Source: Acidimicrobiia bacterium (lineage in GTDB: Bacteria > Actinomycetota > Acidimicrobiia > Spongiisociales > UBA5794). Taken from it: a stretch of 8,880 nt of DNA. Both the position numbers and the translations under genes were made by a program. Location: positions 1-8,880 of the forward strand of contig JAOZMA010000079.1 in the NCBI GenBank assembly GCA_029934555.1. Direction: 5' to 3'. Of the stretch, positions 1 to 7,210 are shown piece after piece (within the stretch, counting starts at the first letter, position 1; each line of letters opens with the position of its first letter). The notes beneath the pieces were generated by a model. The model was not told the origin of the DNA, did not search any database, and saw only the letters and a program-made list of their open reading frames with translations.

Positions 1-44
1 CGACCATGCACCGTCTCGTCGACGATTGGGCCAGAGGAGACTGA
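1..44 (+). CDS. Possible C-terminal tail of a convergent gene (partial)
   Basis: Frame 3 of the plus strand is open from the window edge and reads TMHRLVDDWARGD before a TGA at 42-44. The stop lies only three bases from the stop codon of the large minus-strand cyclase gene at 48-50, as is common for tightly packed convergent genes. The short peptide looks like a plausible soluble protein C-terminus, but 14 codons cannot identify a family. It could equally be non-coding sequence downstream of the cyclase gene. The call rests only on the open frame and its spacing. Confidence 0.25.
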   Translation, partial: TMHRLVDDWARGD

Positions 45-47
45 CGG

Positions 48-3000
48 CTACGAAGCTGCCGGTGCGTCCTCGATCAATGCGGCGGCTTCGACAAGATCGG
101 CGGTCGCAAACCCCTCGTCGAATCGCTCGTAGGTCTTCCGTAGATCCCTCATCGCCTGATCGGCGCTATCCGTCCCTGCGCTGAGACGTGCATGGGACAT
201 GCGCGCCCGTAGCTCGAACGACAGGGCCCCTTGTTCTACCGCCACGGAGATGGCTCGGTGCAGCGCTTCGCCTGCTTCGACCTTGTCGTCCTCTCCGGAC
301 GCTTGCGACATCAACAACTCTCCCCGCAACCGGTGGAGGTCGGCTTCATACTGTCGGTGATCCTTCTCTTCCACGACCGCGAGTAGGTCGTCGACCAGAG
401 TGAGACCTTCGCCTATTCGACCGTCGACAAGCAGCAGTTCAGCGAGCATCGCTAGATAACCGGGGTCCTTCATACCGAGGCGTTCGGCGATCTCTGATAT
501 CTCTGCGATCGCTGCAGCCCTGTCTCCTCTGTGTCCCTGTGCCCACGCCACGAGGATCGAAGCCCAATCGATATTCGCCGGAAGATCCTTCTCCCTGGCA
601 AGAGCGATGAGGGCCGCCGCCGCCTGCTCGGTCGCGTCGAGGTCCCCCCTTTCACGGTGCACGAACGCCAACGCCAGCCGGGCAGACATGGACGAGAACG
701 CGTGATCTTGAGCCAGGTCGATAGCCTCCTCGCCGGCAGAGACGGCCTGATCTGGATGTCCCGTCGTCCACAGGGTGAGAGCGAGTGCACGCTGAGCACA
801 CGACCCCGGGTCGTGGCCGCCGAACTCGGCACTATGTCGCTCATGCCACTCTGGCTGATACAGACGAGCCCCCTCGTCGAGATGCTCCAGGGCCCGTGAA
901 TATTCGGGAACCAGAATGAGGGTCGTCCAAAGGGCGTGATGAGCCTGCAATCGCAGCTCGTCGTCGTCCACATCTTCAGCTATCGCCAGAAGCCGATCAC
1001 CGAGTTCAATGGCCCTCTCCGTGGCGAATGAGAAATGCGTCGAGATCCACAGGCTCCACAGCATCGGGAACAGGCCGGATCCGTCAACCAACCCGTCGGC
1101 AGCGTCGTACGCTCGCTCGGCTGCGGCAAGTGTCACGGGGGAGCCCCAACCGGTTGTGGCGAACGTAGCCGTGCTCAAGGGCTGGAGGATCCCCAGTTGA
1201 CGCAGCGGTTCCTGCTCGCCTGCAGGTAGCCGCTCGTAGCAGGACAGGGCGTTTCGGAAGAACGTCCCTCCTTCAGCGAAGGCTCCCTGCCTCATTGCGA
1301 TGCGACCCGCATCTGTCAGATACGTCTCGGCGCGGCGAAGCGCTTCCAGATCGTCGGTCCCCTCTCCCGCCGCCAGCAGCCAATGATGCCCGAGCAGCGG
1401 GGCATCCGGCACCGGGGCGTCCGATGTCGGCGCCTCGAGGGCGATGGCGACCTCACGGTGCAGCCGGCGACGTTGAGCGTACGGCAGCGCTTCGTACGCG
1501 ACATCCCTGATCACTGCGTGCTTGAACCTGTACGAGCCATCGTCCGATGCAACGACGAACGATCGCTGTTCAAGTTCGACCAAGGCGTCGCGAACGGCGG
1601 TCGGGTCGCCCTGCGTCGGATGGAGCCGCAGGAGGAGTGCCTCGTCAAAGGTCTCTCCGACAACGCCGGCGATCTTGATCAACAGCTGGGCACTCGGAGC
1701 CATCCGGTCGATCCGACTCGTGACAACGCCCTGGACGGTCTCGGGGATCGCTAGATGCTTCAGATCTGCAGCAGATGCCACAAGACGGCATACACCGTCC
1801 TCAACAACGATCACGCCGGTATCACGAAGCGATATGGCAAGCTCCTCGCTGAACAGCGGATGTCCGGCGCTTCGCTCGGAGATGACGTCGCGAACAGCCG
1901 GTGGAAGGCTGCCGACACCGAGTCGTTGCTGCACGAGTTCGAACGTGTCCTCCTCATCTAGCTTGTCGAGAACGATCCGGATCGCATCTGGGACGGCCAC
2001 GTCTCTCCCATCAGCGACGTCTCTCATGCCCACGGCGATGATCAGGTTGGGGATCCGCTCATGGACCGCGGACACCAATGCCCGGGATGCCGTGTCGAAG
2101 TGGTGGCCGTCCTCCAGGATGATGGCGGTCGGATCGTCACCAATTCCGGCTTCGATGACGTCAACAACGAGCGCACGAACTGCGTCGGCGCGCAGCGCAT
2201 CGTTCCATTCCGAGTCCCTAGCGGATCCCGGAATCTCCATCCCCATCACATCGTTCAGTAAGGGAGCAGCGTCAAGTGGGAGAGACTTCGACCGAAACCA
2301 GCGAAGAACGTGGCGTCGTCTCGCTCCGGGATTGTTCGGTACGTCGGCGAGCTCCAGGACGTCGGTCAGCACCGATCTCCATGCGAGATACGGCGTCGAT
2401 GTCTCGATCGCACTTCCGGCACCGGTGAGGACTCTGAGTCCCCGGACCCTTGACCGCTCGGCGAGATCCTGCAGCAACCTGGTCTTGCCGATCCCCGGTT
2501 CTCCTTCGATGAGAACGATGTCTCCTTCACCAGCCGACTCGAGTTGATCAAGGAGTTCGGACAGGACGCGGCGCTCCGCTGTTCGACCGACGATCGAAGT
2601 CTCCCCGGTTGCGTCGCCGAGGGCGATCAGACTGCCTCCTTCGGGCCGGAACACTTCCACCGGGTCGATCTTGCCCTTGACGGTCATCGGTTCGAGAGCC
2701 TCGTAGCCGATGCTCGTGAACGACCGGGCGGTCGCCTCGTCGCACAGAATGTCGTCCGGCGCCGCCTGCATCAATCGGGCGGCAAGATTCACAGCATCAC
2801 CGATGATCGTGTAGTCGCGACGAGACTCACCACCGATCGGACCGGCGAACACTCGGCCGGTCGAAATTCCAATTCCGCTCCTCAAACCCAGGTTGGCGAT
2901 CGCCTCTTCGACCTCGACAGCAGCGAGAACGCCGCGAGCAGGGTCATCTTCATGGGCGTGCGGTGGGAGCCCGAACGTTGCAAGCACCACCACACCCTTG

Positions 3001-3944
3001 TCGCCCTCCATCACCTTGTGGATCACGCCTTCGTATCGCTGAACGATTGCCTGGAGTGCACGCACAACATCGTGGATGTCGTCGACGTCGTTAGATCGGA
3101 TCCCGAAGAGGTTCACGAAGAGCGATGTAACCCGTCGGAATTCTGCCAACCACTCGTCCTGGACGGCGCCCAGGCGCAGCGGGACGATCTCGGGAACGAA
3201 CTCTCGAAGTCCGTGCTCCGCAGAGGACGGGATCGGTGGCCGATCGCGGCCCTCGACGGGGAGGGATACTCGAAGGTGGTCGATACGGACGTTTCCATCC
3301 GCGGTCGGTTTACCGTCGTACTCTCCGCCGAGGAGCGCAGCGATCTCTGGCCCCGCCACGACGAATCCGGGTTCTGCGTCGGCTTCGAGGCTCGCGAGAC
3401 GCTGGATCGCGGCGCCGGCGACCGTGCTGTGCTTCCTCCCTCCAGTGCCTCCGACAAAGAGAATGTCGAGTCGCCCGCCCGTGATGCTGATCTTGACGGA
3501 GACACCTCGATGATCCGTTTCGGGTTGGACATCAATGGCTGTCTGGAGAGCGAACGCGCACTGGGTTGCCCGGAGGGCTGCCTCAGCCATGCCGTCGGCC
3601 GTGGCCCACCAGACCACGAAGATGGCATCACCGGCGAAGTCGACGACCTCGCCGCCGTGGGCAACACAGGTTGCGAGCAGTGGCCCGAATGTTTCGTTGA
3701 GGATGCCTGCCATCTTCTCTGCGCCAACGGCCCCAAGGCGGGCAAGTTCCTCGGTCAGTTGAGTGAATCCGGCGACGTCGACGAAGAGGCATACACCCTC
3801 CAGGGCTTCCGTCGATGGGACCTCAATCGATGTCGTATCGGTCGCCAGACGCCGAACCACGAACGCAGGTACATATGCGCCAAGTGTCTCCACCGACGCG
3901 TTGCTTTCTATGGCCATCTCTCCTACCGGGTGGGTCGTTGCCAC
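48..3944 (-). CDS. Soluble adenylyl cyclase-like protein: tandem class III cyclase domains, AAA/STAND ATPase, TPR-like C-terminus
   Basis: Predicted cytoplasmic enzyme making cAMP from ATP, about 1298 residues, with no signal peptide or membrane segment. Cyclase domain C1 (about 48-205) carries the metal-binding aspartates in FVDVAGFT (D56) and FAGDA (D106). Cyclase domain C2 (about 268-405) has FVN instead of FVD, so it lacks the first metal ligand, but keeps K310 (HKVMEGDKG) and T379 (DYTIIGD), which specify adenine, and the transition-state residues N386 and R390 (VNLAAR). The domains therefore make one complete composite site, as in mammalian ADCY10. A P-loop ATPase follows, with Walker A GEPGIGKT at 481-488 and Walker B-like IILED at 608-612. 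A motif near 805-830 (YRFKHAVIRDVAYEAL then RRRLH) is typical of large STAND regulators. Residues from about 860 to the end are TPR-like helices, and no C-terminal LuxR helix-turn-helix is visible. The outermost start is GTG 3944, with no clear ribosome site. ATG at 3917 (residue 10), just after AGGAGAG, may be the true start; both precede the domains. The signal sensed is unknown. Confidence 0.93.
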   Translation of the reverse strand: MATTHPVGEMAIESNASVETLGAYVPAFVVRRLATDTTSIEVPSTEALEGVCLFVDVAGFTQLTEELARLGAVGAEKMAGILNETFGPLLATCVAHGGEVVDFAGDAIFVVWWATADGMAEAALRATQCAFALQTAIDVQPETDHRGVSVKISITGGRLDILFVGGTGGRKHSTVAGAAIQRLASLEADAEPGFVVAGPEIAALLGGEYDGKPTADGNVRIDHLRVSLPVEGRDRPPIPSSAEHGLREFVPEIVPLRLGAVQDEWLAEFRRVTSLFVNLFGIRSNDVDDIHDVVRALQAIVQRYEGVIHKVMEGDKGVVVLATFGLPPHAHEDDPARGVLAAVEVEEAIANLGLRSGIGISTGRVFAGPIGGESRRDYTIIGDAVNLAARLMQAAPDDILCDEATARSFTSIGYEALEPMTVKGKIDPVEVFRPEGGSLIALGDATGETSIVGRTAERRVLSELLDQLESAGEGDIVLIEGEPGIGKTRLLQDLAERSRVRGLRVLTGAGSAIETSTPYLAWRSVLTDVLELADVPNNPGARRRHVLRWFRSKSLPLDAAPLLNDVMGMEIPGSARDSEWNDALRADAVRALVVDVIEAGIGDDPTAIILEDGHHFDTASRALVSAVHERIPNLIIAVGMRDVADGRDVAVPDAIRIVLDKLDEEDTFELVQQRLGVGSLPPAVRDVISERSAGHPLFSEELAISLRDTGVIVVEDGVCRLVASAADLKHLAIPETVQGVVTSRIDRMAPSAQLLIKIAGVVGETFDEALLLRLHPTQGDPTAVRDALVELEQRSFVVASDDGSYRFKHAVIRDVAYEALPYAQRRRLHREVAIALEAPTSDAPVPDAPLLGHHWLLAAGEGTDDLEALRRAETYLTDAGRIAMRQGAFAEGGTFFRNALSCYERLPAGEQEPLRQLGILQPLSTATFATTGWGSPVTLAAAERAYDAADGLVDGSGLFPMLWSLWISTHFSFATERAIELGDRLLAIAEDVDDDELRLQAHHALWTTLILVPEYSRALEHLDEGARLYQPEWHERHSAEFGGHDPGSCAQRALALTLWTTGHPDQAVSAGEEAIDLAQDHAFSSMSARLALAFVHRERGDLDATEQAAAALIALAREKDLPANIDWASILVAWAQGHRGDRAAAIAEISEIAERLGMKDPGYLAMLAELLLVDGRIGEGLTLVDDLLAVVEEKDHRQYEADLHRLRGELLMSQASGEDDKVEAGEALHRAISVAVEQGALSFELRARMSHARLSAGTDSADQAMRDLRKTYERFDEGFATADLVEAAALIEDAPAAS

Positions 3945-4093
3945 CTCAGACTACGCGTCGTTACAGAGGTGGGCTGAAGAAATCCCGGGTGATACGTTGG
4001 GCGGCCGATCTGCGTCACGATCGGGACGTACCCCCCGGGGGCGCCCGGTCGCCCGTGATAGAGTGACCGACAGCGTCACGGGGAAGGTCGAAG
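3945..4093. promoter_or_regulatory. Divergent intergenic region between the cyclase gene and the NhaC-type transporter gene
   Basis: These 149 bp must hold promoters for both outward-facing genes, because nothing else is transcribed into them. I find no convincing -35/-10 pair on either strand. Visible structure includes a G+C-rich palindrome CCCCCGGGGG at 4032-4041 and a GTGAC/GTCAC inverted repeat at 4063-4079. The transporter has a good ribosome binding site, GGGGAAGG at 4080-4087, six bases before its ATG. The promoter role is inferred from gene orientation only. Confidence 0.5.
4063..4079 (+). promoter_or_regulatory. Inverted repeat abutting the transporter ribosome binding site
   Basis: GTGAC at 4063-4067 and GTCAC at 4075-4079 form a perfect 5-bp inverted repeat around a 7-base centre. 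It ends one base before the GGGGAAGG ribosome binding site. A second GTGA copy at 4055-4058, eight bases upstream, could pair with the same right arm as CGTGA/TCACG. It could be an operator or a small mRNA hairpin affecting translation. The arms are short enough that chance is a real alternative. Confidence 0.25.
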
Positions 4094-5638
4094 ATGACCA
4101 ACGGAGAGAGTCGCAAGCGGACACCGCGAGCGCCCTCGATGCTGGACGCTCTCACCCCCATCGTCATCCTCGTCGTGCTCCTCGGCTCCGCTGTCTACCT
4201 ATACGGAGGCGACGCGATCGTCGGACCCGTCCAGGTCGCACTCATCATCACGGCGATAATCGCGGGTCTCATCGGCGTCAAGAACGGCCATTCGATCGAC
4301 AAGATCGGCAAGGCCGCCGTCGACAGCATCTCCACCGCAGTCGGGGCGATCTTCATCCTCCTTGCCGTCGGTTCGCTCATCGGCACCTGGAACATGTCGG
4401 GAACCATCGCCACCATGACGTACTGGGGCCTCAAGATCTTGAGTCCGACCTGGTACTACGTCGCAGCAGCCATCGTTTGCGCACTGATCGCTCTCGGAAT
4501 CGGGAGCGCCTGGACGGTTATCGGAACACTCGGCGTGGCTCTCATCGGTATCGCAACCGCACTCGGAGTGTCTCCCGAGATGACCGCAGGTGCGGTGATC
4601 TCCGGCGCCTACTTCGGAGACAAGCTCTCACCGTTGTCCGAAACGACGAATCTTGCGCCCGCTGTGGCCGGCACCGACCTCTACACCCACATCCGGTCGA
4701 TGATGGCAACGACGATTCCTTCGATCCTCATGGCCCTGGCGCTCTACGCCTTTTTCGGTTTGAGAGAGAACGTCACCGATGCCTTCGACGTCGGACCCGC
4801 CCTGGATGTGATCGATAGCGTCTTCCACATCGGGATCCTCCCCATGCTCCCTCTGATCCTCGTGATCGTTCTTGCGGTGCGCAAGGTTCCACCCACGATA
4901 TCGATCATGTCCGGAGCGTTGCTCGGAGGCATCATCGCCGTCATCCTCCAACCTGACGTCGTGCTCGCGTTCGTCGCAGACCCGAGCCTGAGCACACCGT
5001 GGGCGATGATCAAGGGCGTCTGGGATGCCATGGCGACCGGATTCGTCGCCGACACCGGTTTCGAAGGCCTCGACGCCCTCTTAACGGGCGGAGGCATGGC
5101 CAGCATGATGAACACCGTCTGGTTGATCCTCTCGGCGCTCGCTTTCGGCGGCATCATGGACTACACCGGCATGCTCGGACGTCTGATCGATCCGCTCGTG
5201 AGAAGAGCGAAGTCCGACCGGGCGATCGTCGCCGCAACGGGCGCCACGGCGATCAGCATCAACGTGATCGCCGCGGACCAGTACCTCGCGATCGTGCTGA
5301 CCGGAAACGTCTACAAGTCCGAGTACGAGGAGAGAGGTATCGCACCGCAGACGTTGTCACGGGAGATCGAGGACACGGCAACGGTGACGTCGCCACTCAT
5401 CCCCTGGAACAGTTGCGGCGCCTACGTGGCCGGCACGCTCGGCATCGAGACCGTGGCCTACTTCCCGTTTGCCTTCTTCAATCTGATCAATCCGCTGCTC
5501 TCGTTCATCTACGCCTTCTTCGGGTTCCAGATCAAGCACGTCAAACCCGGCACCGAACCCGAGACAACGCCGGAGAAGGCGGAGTTCTACGGGATCGGCG
5601 GCCAGAGCATCAACGAGGTCCCGCTCAAAGGCGACTGA
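4094..5638 (+). CDS. NhaC-family secondary antiporter
   Basis: Integral membrane transporter of 514 residues, close to the usual NhaC length, with about eleven or twelve hydrophobic segments starting near residue 19. The family signature is clear: SGAYFGDKLSPLSETTNLA at 170-188, and a second conserved re-entrant-type segment TSPLIPWNSCGAY at about 432-444. NhaC proteins are classically Na+/H+ antiporters. The family also includes malate/lactate exchangers (MleN) and members predicted to carry amino acids such as lysine (LysW), so the substrate cannot be read from the sequence. ATG 4094 is supported by GGGGAAGG six bases upstream. The N-terminus is short and basic and the C-terminal 35 residues are polar, both probably cytoplasmic. 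The gene is monocistronic in this window: it diverges from the cyclase gene and converges on arcA. The neighbouring arginine deiminase locus raises Na+/pH homeostasis or amino-acid exchange as possible roles, by inference only. Family call is strong, substrate call weak. Confidence 0.9.
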   Translation: MTNGESRKRTPRAPSMLDALTPIVILVVLLGSAVYLYGGDAIVGPVQVALIITAIIAGLIGVKNGHSIDKIGKAAVDSISTAVGAIFILLAVGSLIGTWNMSGTIATMTYWGLKILSPTWYYVAAAIVCALIALGIGSAWTVIGTLGVALIGIATALGVSPEMTAGAVISGAYFGDKLSPLSETTNLAPAVAGTDLYTHIRSMMATTIPSILMALALYAFFGLRENVTDAFDVGPALDVIDSVFHIGILPMLPLILVIVLAVRKVPPTISIMSGALLGGIIAVILQPDVVLAFVADPSLSTPWAMIKGVWDAMATGFVADTGFEGLDALLTGGGMASMMNTVWLILSALAFGGIMDYTGMLGRLIDPLVRRAKSDRAIVAATGATAISINVIAADQYLAIVLTGNVYKSEYEERGIAPQTLSREIEDTATVTSPLIPWNSCGAYVAGTLGIETVAYFPFAFFNLINPLLSFIYAFFGFQIKHVKPGTEPETTPEKAEFYGIGGQSINEVPLKGD

Positions 5639-5699
5639 CCCGGCACTACCCGCAGGCATCATCGAAGACTCCCCCCAGTCGTCGCTGACGCTCCTCCGC

Positions 5700-5726
5700 G
5701 TCCCCCCGTCCTTCGGCCGGGGGGAC
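5700..5726. terminator. G+C-rich hairpin, probable bidirectional terminator
   Basis: GTCCCCCC at 5700-5707 pairs perfectly with GGGGGGAC at 5719-5726. A further G-C pair, one T-C mismatch and two more C-G pairs close a TTC loop at 5712-5714. The hairpin lies between the converging stops of the NhaC-type gene (5638) and arcA (5737), 62 bases past the first and 11 past the second. There is no T-run on either side, so it would be a U-less (I-shaped) terminator of the kind often reported in high-G+C bacteria. The fold is seen in the sequence; its function is inferred from position. Confidence 0.65.
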
Positions 5727-5736
5727 AGGAACTCCG

Positions 5737-6969
5737 TCAGTCGTAGACGGGGTCTCGAAGAACGGGACATGTCATGCAATGTCCTCCACCGCGGCCCCGT
5801 CCGAGCTCCGAACCATCGATCTCACGGACGGTGATCCCGGCCTTGCGCAGCCGCATGTTCGTCCCCTCGTTGCGGCTGTAGCCGATCACTACTCCGGGCT
5901 CCATCGCCACGACATTGTTTCCGTCATTCCACTGTTCGCGTTCCCGTCCGAACTCGTCGCCTGCGGTTGGGACGACCCGGAGTTCGTCGAGCCCAAGCGC
6001 GTCCTGGACGACCTCGAGCCAGCCTCGCTCTTCGATGACGACCTCGGGACCCTCGTCGCCTCCCGGGTAGTAGCTGATCGGCCGGATCGACTGGACTGCC
6101 GGCTCGAAGATGGTGACGAGATCGCGATCACAGAACGTGAAGATCGTGTCGAGATGCATGCTGGCCCTATCGGGTGGCATCTTCGCCGCGATCACCCTGG
6201 TCGCCGCTTCATTCTCGAACAGGACCTGAGCGACCTGGCCCACGGCCTGGTACGTCGTGCGTTCACCCATGCCGATGAGAACGATGCCCTTGCCGATCGG
6301 CATGATGTCGCCACCCTCGAGCTTGGCCTCGCCCCAGTCGGCGGTCGGTGGGTCACCCCACCAGATCTCGAAGTCGCCGCCCTTGAACTCCGGGCTGTAT
6401 TTGTAGATGGCCGCCATGTTGAGCGATTCCTTGTGGCGCGCCGGCCAGTACATCGGGTTCACCGTCACGCCGTCATAGATCCACGCCGAGCTATCGCGGG
6501 TGAACAACTGGTTCGGCAGCGGTGCCATCACGAAGTAGGTCCCGGCCCAGGCCTTCTCGGCGACGTTCCTGAAGTCGGAGGGGAGATCGTCAACGGTGAC
6601 ACCGCCGATGAGGTGAGACACCAAGGTCGACGGTTTCATCTCGTCCATCCAGGCCCGTAGTTCCCGGGTCCCGCTGATGCCGACTTCGTTGGGTGTCAGA
6701 CGGCGGTCCAGCAAGTAGGCACGACCCTCGGGGTTCGCGACAACGTCGGCGAGCAGCTCGTGCACGCGCATGACCTGCACGCCGTACTCCTCGGTCATGA
6801 GGTCGACGAACGCGTCGTGCCCGCGACGTGCCCGGCGCACCCAGATCACGTCATCGAAGAGGAGCTCCTCCGCATTCGAAGGTGTGAGCCGTTCCATCTC
6901 GAGACCCGGTCGATGAACGATCACCTTCCGTAGCTTGCCGACCTCGGAATGCACTCCATATTCCGCCAC
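5737..6969 (-). CDS. arcA: Arginine deiminase
   Basis: Cytoplasmic enzyme hydrolysing L-arginine to L-citrulline and ammonia, the first step of the arginine deiminase pathway. From GTG 6969 it has 410 residues, the normal length. Family landmarks occur in order: N-terminal AEYGVHSEVGKLRKVIVHRP; NQLFTRDSSAWI at 153-164, containing the substrate-contacting aspartate D159; EGGDIMPIGKG at 218-228 with acidic catalytic E218; HLDTIFTF at 272-279 with H272 and D274; and GGGHCMTCPVLRDP near the end, with nucleophile C398. All the residues expected for a guanidine-group hydrolase are present. The open frame extends upstream to 7161, but those 64 codons lack family similarity. GTG 6969 is preceded by AAAGGGG (6977-6983) with seven bases of spacing, and the protein then begins exactly where family members begin. 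It diverges from the antiporter-arcB pair, so it is transcribed separately from arcB. Confidence 0.97.
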   Translation of the reverse strand: MAEYGVHSEVGKLRKVIVHRPGLEMERLTPSNAEELLFDDVIWVRRARRGHDAFVDLMTEEYGVQVMRVHELLADVVANPEGRAYLLDRRLTPNEVGISGTRELRAWMDEMKPSTLVSHLIGGVTVDDLPSDFRNVAEKAWAGTYFVMAPLPNQLFTRDSSAWIYDGVTVNPMYWPARHKESLNMAAIYKYSPEFKGGDFEIWWGDPPTADWGEAKLEGGDIMPIGKGIVLIGMGERTTYQAVGQVAQVLFENEAATRVIAAKMPPDRASMHLDTIFTFCDRDLVTIFEPAVQSIRPISYYPGGDEGPEVVIEERGWLEVVQDALGLDELRVVPTAGDEFGREREQWNDGNNVVAMEPGVVIGYSRNEGTNMRLRKAGITVREIDGSELGRGRGGGHCMTCPVLRDPVYD

Positions 6970-7210
6970 AGCGTTGCCCCTTTCTACGCCGCAGCCTGTG
7001 CCGCGGCTACCCAGCGAATGAACAGTGCCTCCCATTATGGCGAACCCCATCGACGCCTGCGCCGGGTTGATCGAACTCTGCGAGTCGTCACCTGAGGCCC
7101 GTGGAGGACGAAACGGTTTCGCTATGCTGAGGAACGGCAATGCCACCGAGGTCCGGGTCATCTAGAAATCGGACGAATCTACCAACGACGCTGCATACGG
7201 GGAGGCGAAC
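6970..7210. promoter_or_regulatory. Divergent control region between arcA and the antiporter-arcB operon
   Basis: These 241 bp separate two outward-reading transcription units and should contain both promoters and any arginine- or oxygen-responsive control. The arcA side has its ribosome site (AAAGGGG, minus strand, 6977-6983), preceded by a possible leader stem of GCCGC 6988-6992 with GCGGC 7003-7007. A CATAAT -10-like hexamer lies on the minus strand near 7034-7039, without a matching -35. The antiporter side has GGGAGG at 7200-7205, five bases before GTG 7211, and a TATGCT -10-like hexamer at 7123-7128, again without a good -35. No clear ArgR box or Fnr/ArcR-type site was found by eye. Confidence 0.55.
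7109..7121. promoter_or_regulatory. Candidate operator palindrome CGAAAC-G-GTTTCG
   Basis: A 6-bp perfect inverted repeat (CGAAAC/GTTTCG) with a single central base lies 89 bases upstream of the antiporter start and directly before the TATGCT hexamer at 7123-7128. The arms resemble the GAAAC/GTTTC half-sites of LacI-family operators, although the odd one-base centre differs from the usual even-spaced CG centre. Its position would suit a repressor acting on the antiporter-arcB promoter. The regulator is not in the window, and a repeat of this length can occur by chance. Confidence 0.3.

Noticed and set aside
1522..2547. 341-codon serine/arginine/threonine-rich plus-strand open frame
   Set aside because: It is the complement of the cyclase protein's ATPase region, with a low-complexity composition typical of shadow frames and no recognisable family.
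2544..3977. 477-codon plus-strand open frame opposite the cyclase domains
   Set aside because: It lies antisense to strongly recognisable class III cyclase domains, its translation shows no domain or hydrophobic pattern, and long antisense frames are expected in G+C-rich genes. Its 4-base overlap with the antisense frame 1522-2547 imitates an operon but is coincidental.
4031..4048. G+C-rich palindromes (CCCCCGGGGG and GGGCGCCC) read as a terminator
   Set aside because: They lie between two divergent gene starts, where a terminator has no transcript to end, and simple G+C-rich palindromes are frequent at this base composition.
4063..4079. cAMP receptor protein (CRP) site, tempting beside an adenylyl cyclase gene
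   Set aside because: CRP sites have TGTGA and TCACA with six bases between. Here GTGA and TCAC are nine bases apart and the flanking T and A are missing, so the match is not supported.
4999..5688. 229-codon arginine/histidine-rich plus-strand frame in the second half of the NhaC-type gene
   Set aside because: It is an out-of-frame reading of the transporter on the same strand with extreme Arg/His composition; the in-frame membrane protein carries the family signatures.
5779..6660. 293-codon plus-strand open frame opposite arcA
   Set aside because: It is fully antisense to the conserved, catalytically complete arginine deiminase; its aspartate/arginine/valine-rich translation is a shadow pattern.
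6970..7210. ArgR (ARG box) or anaerobic Fnr/ArcR operator controlling the arc genes
   Set aside because: By eye no A+T-rich TGAAT-type pair nor a TTGAT-N4-ATCAA-like site is present. A matrix scan would be needed to exclude weak versions.
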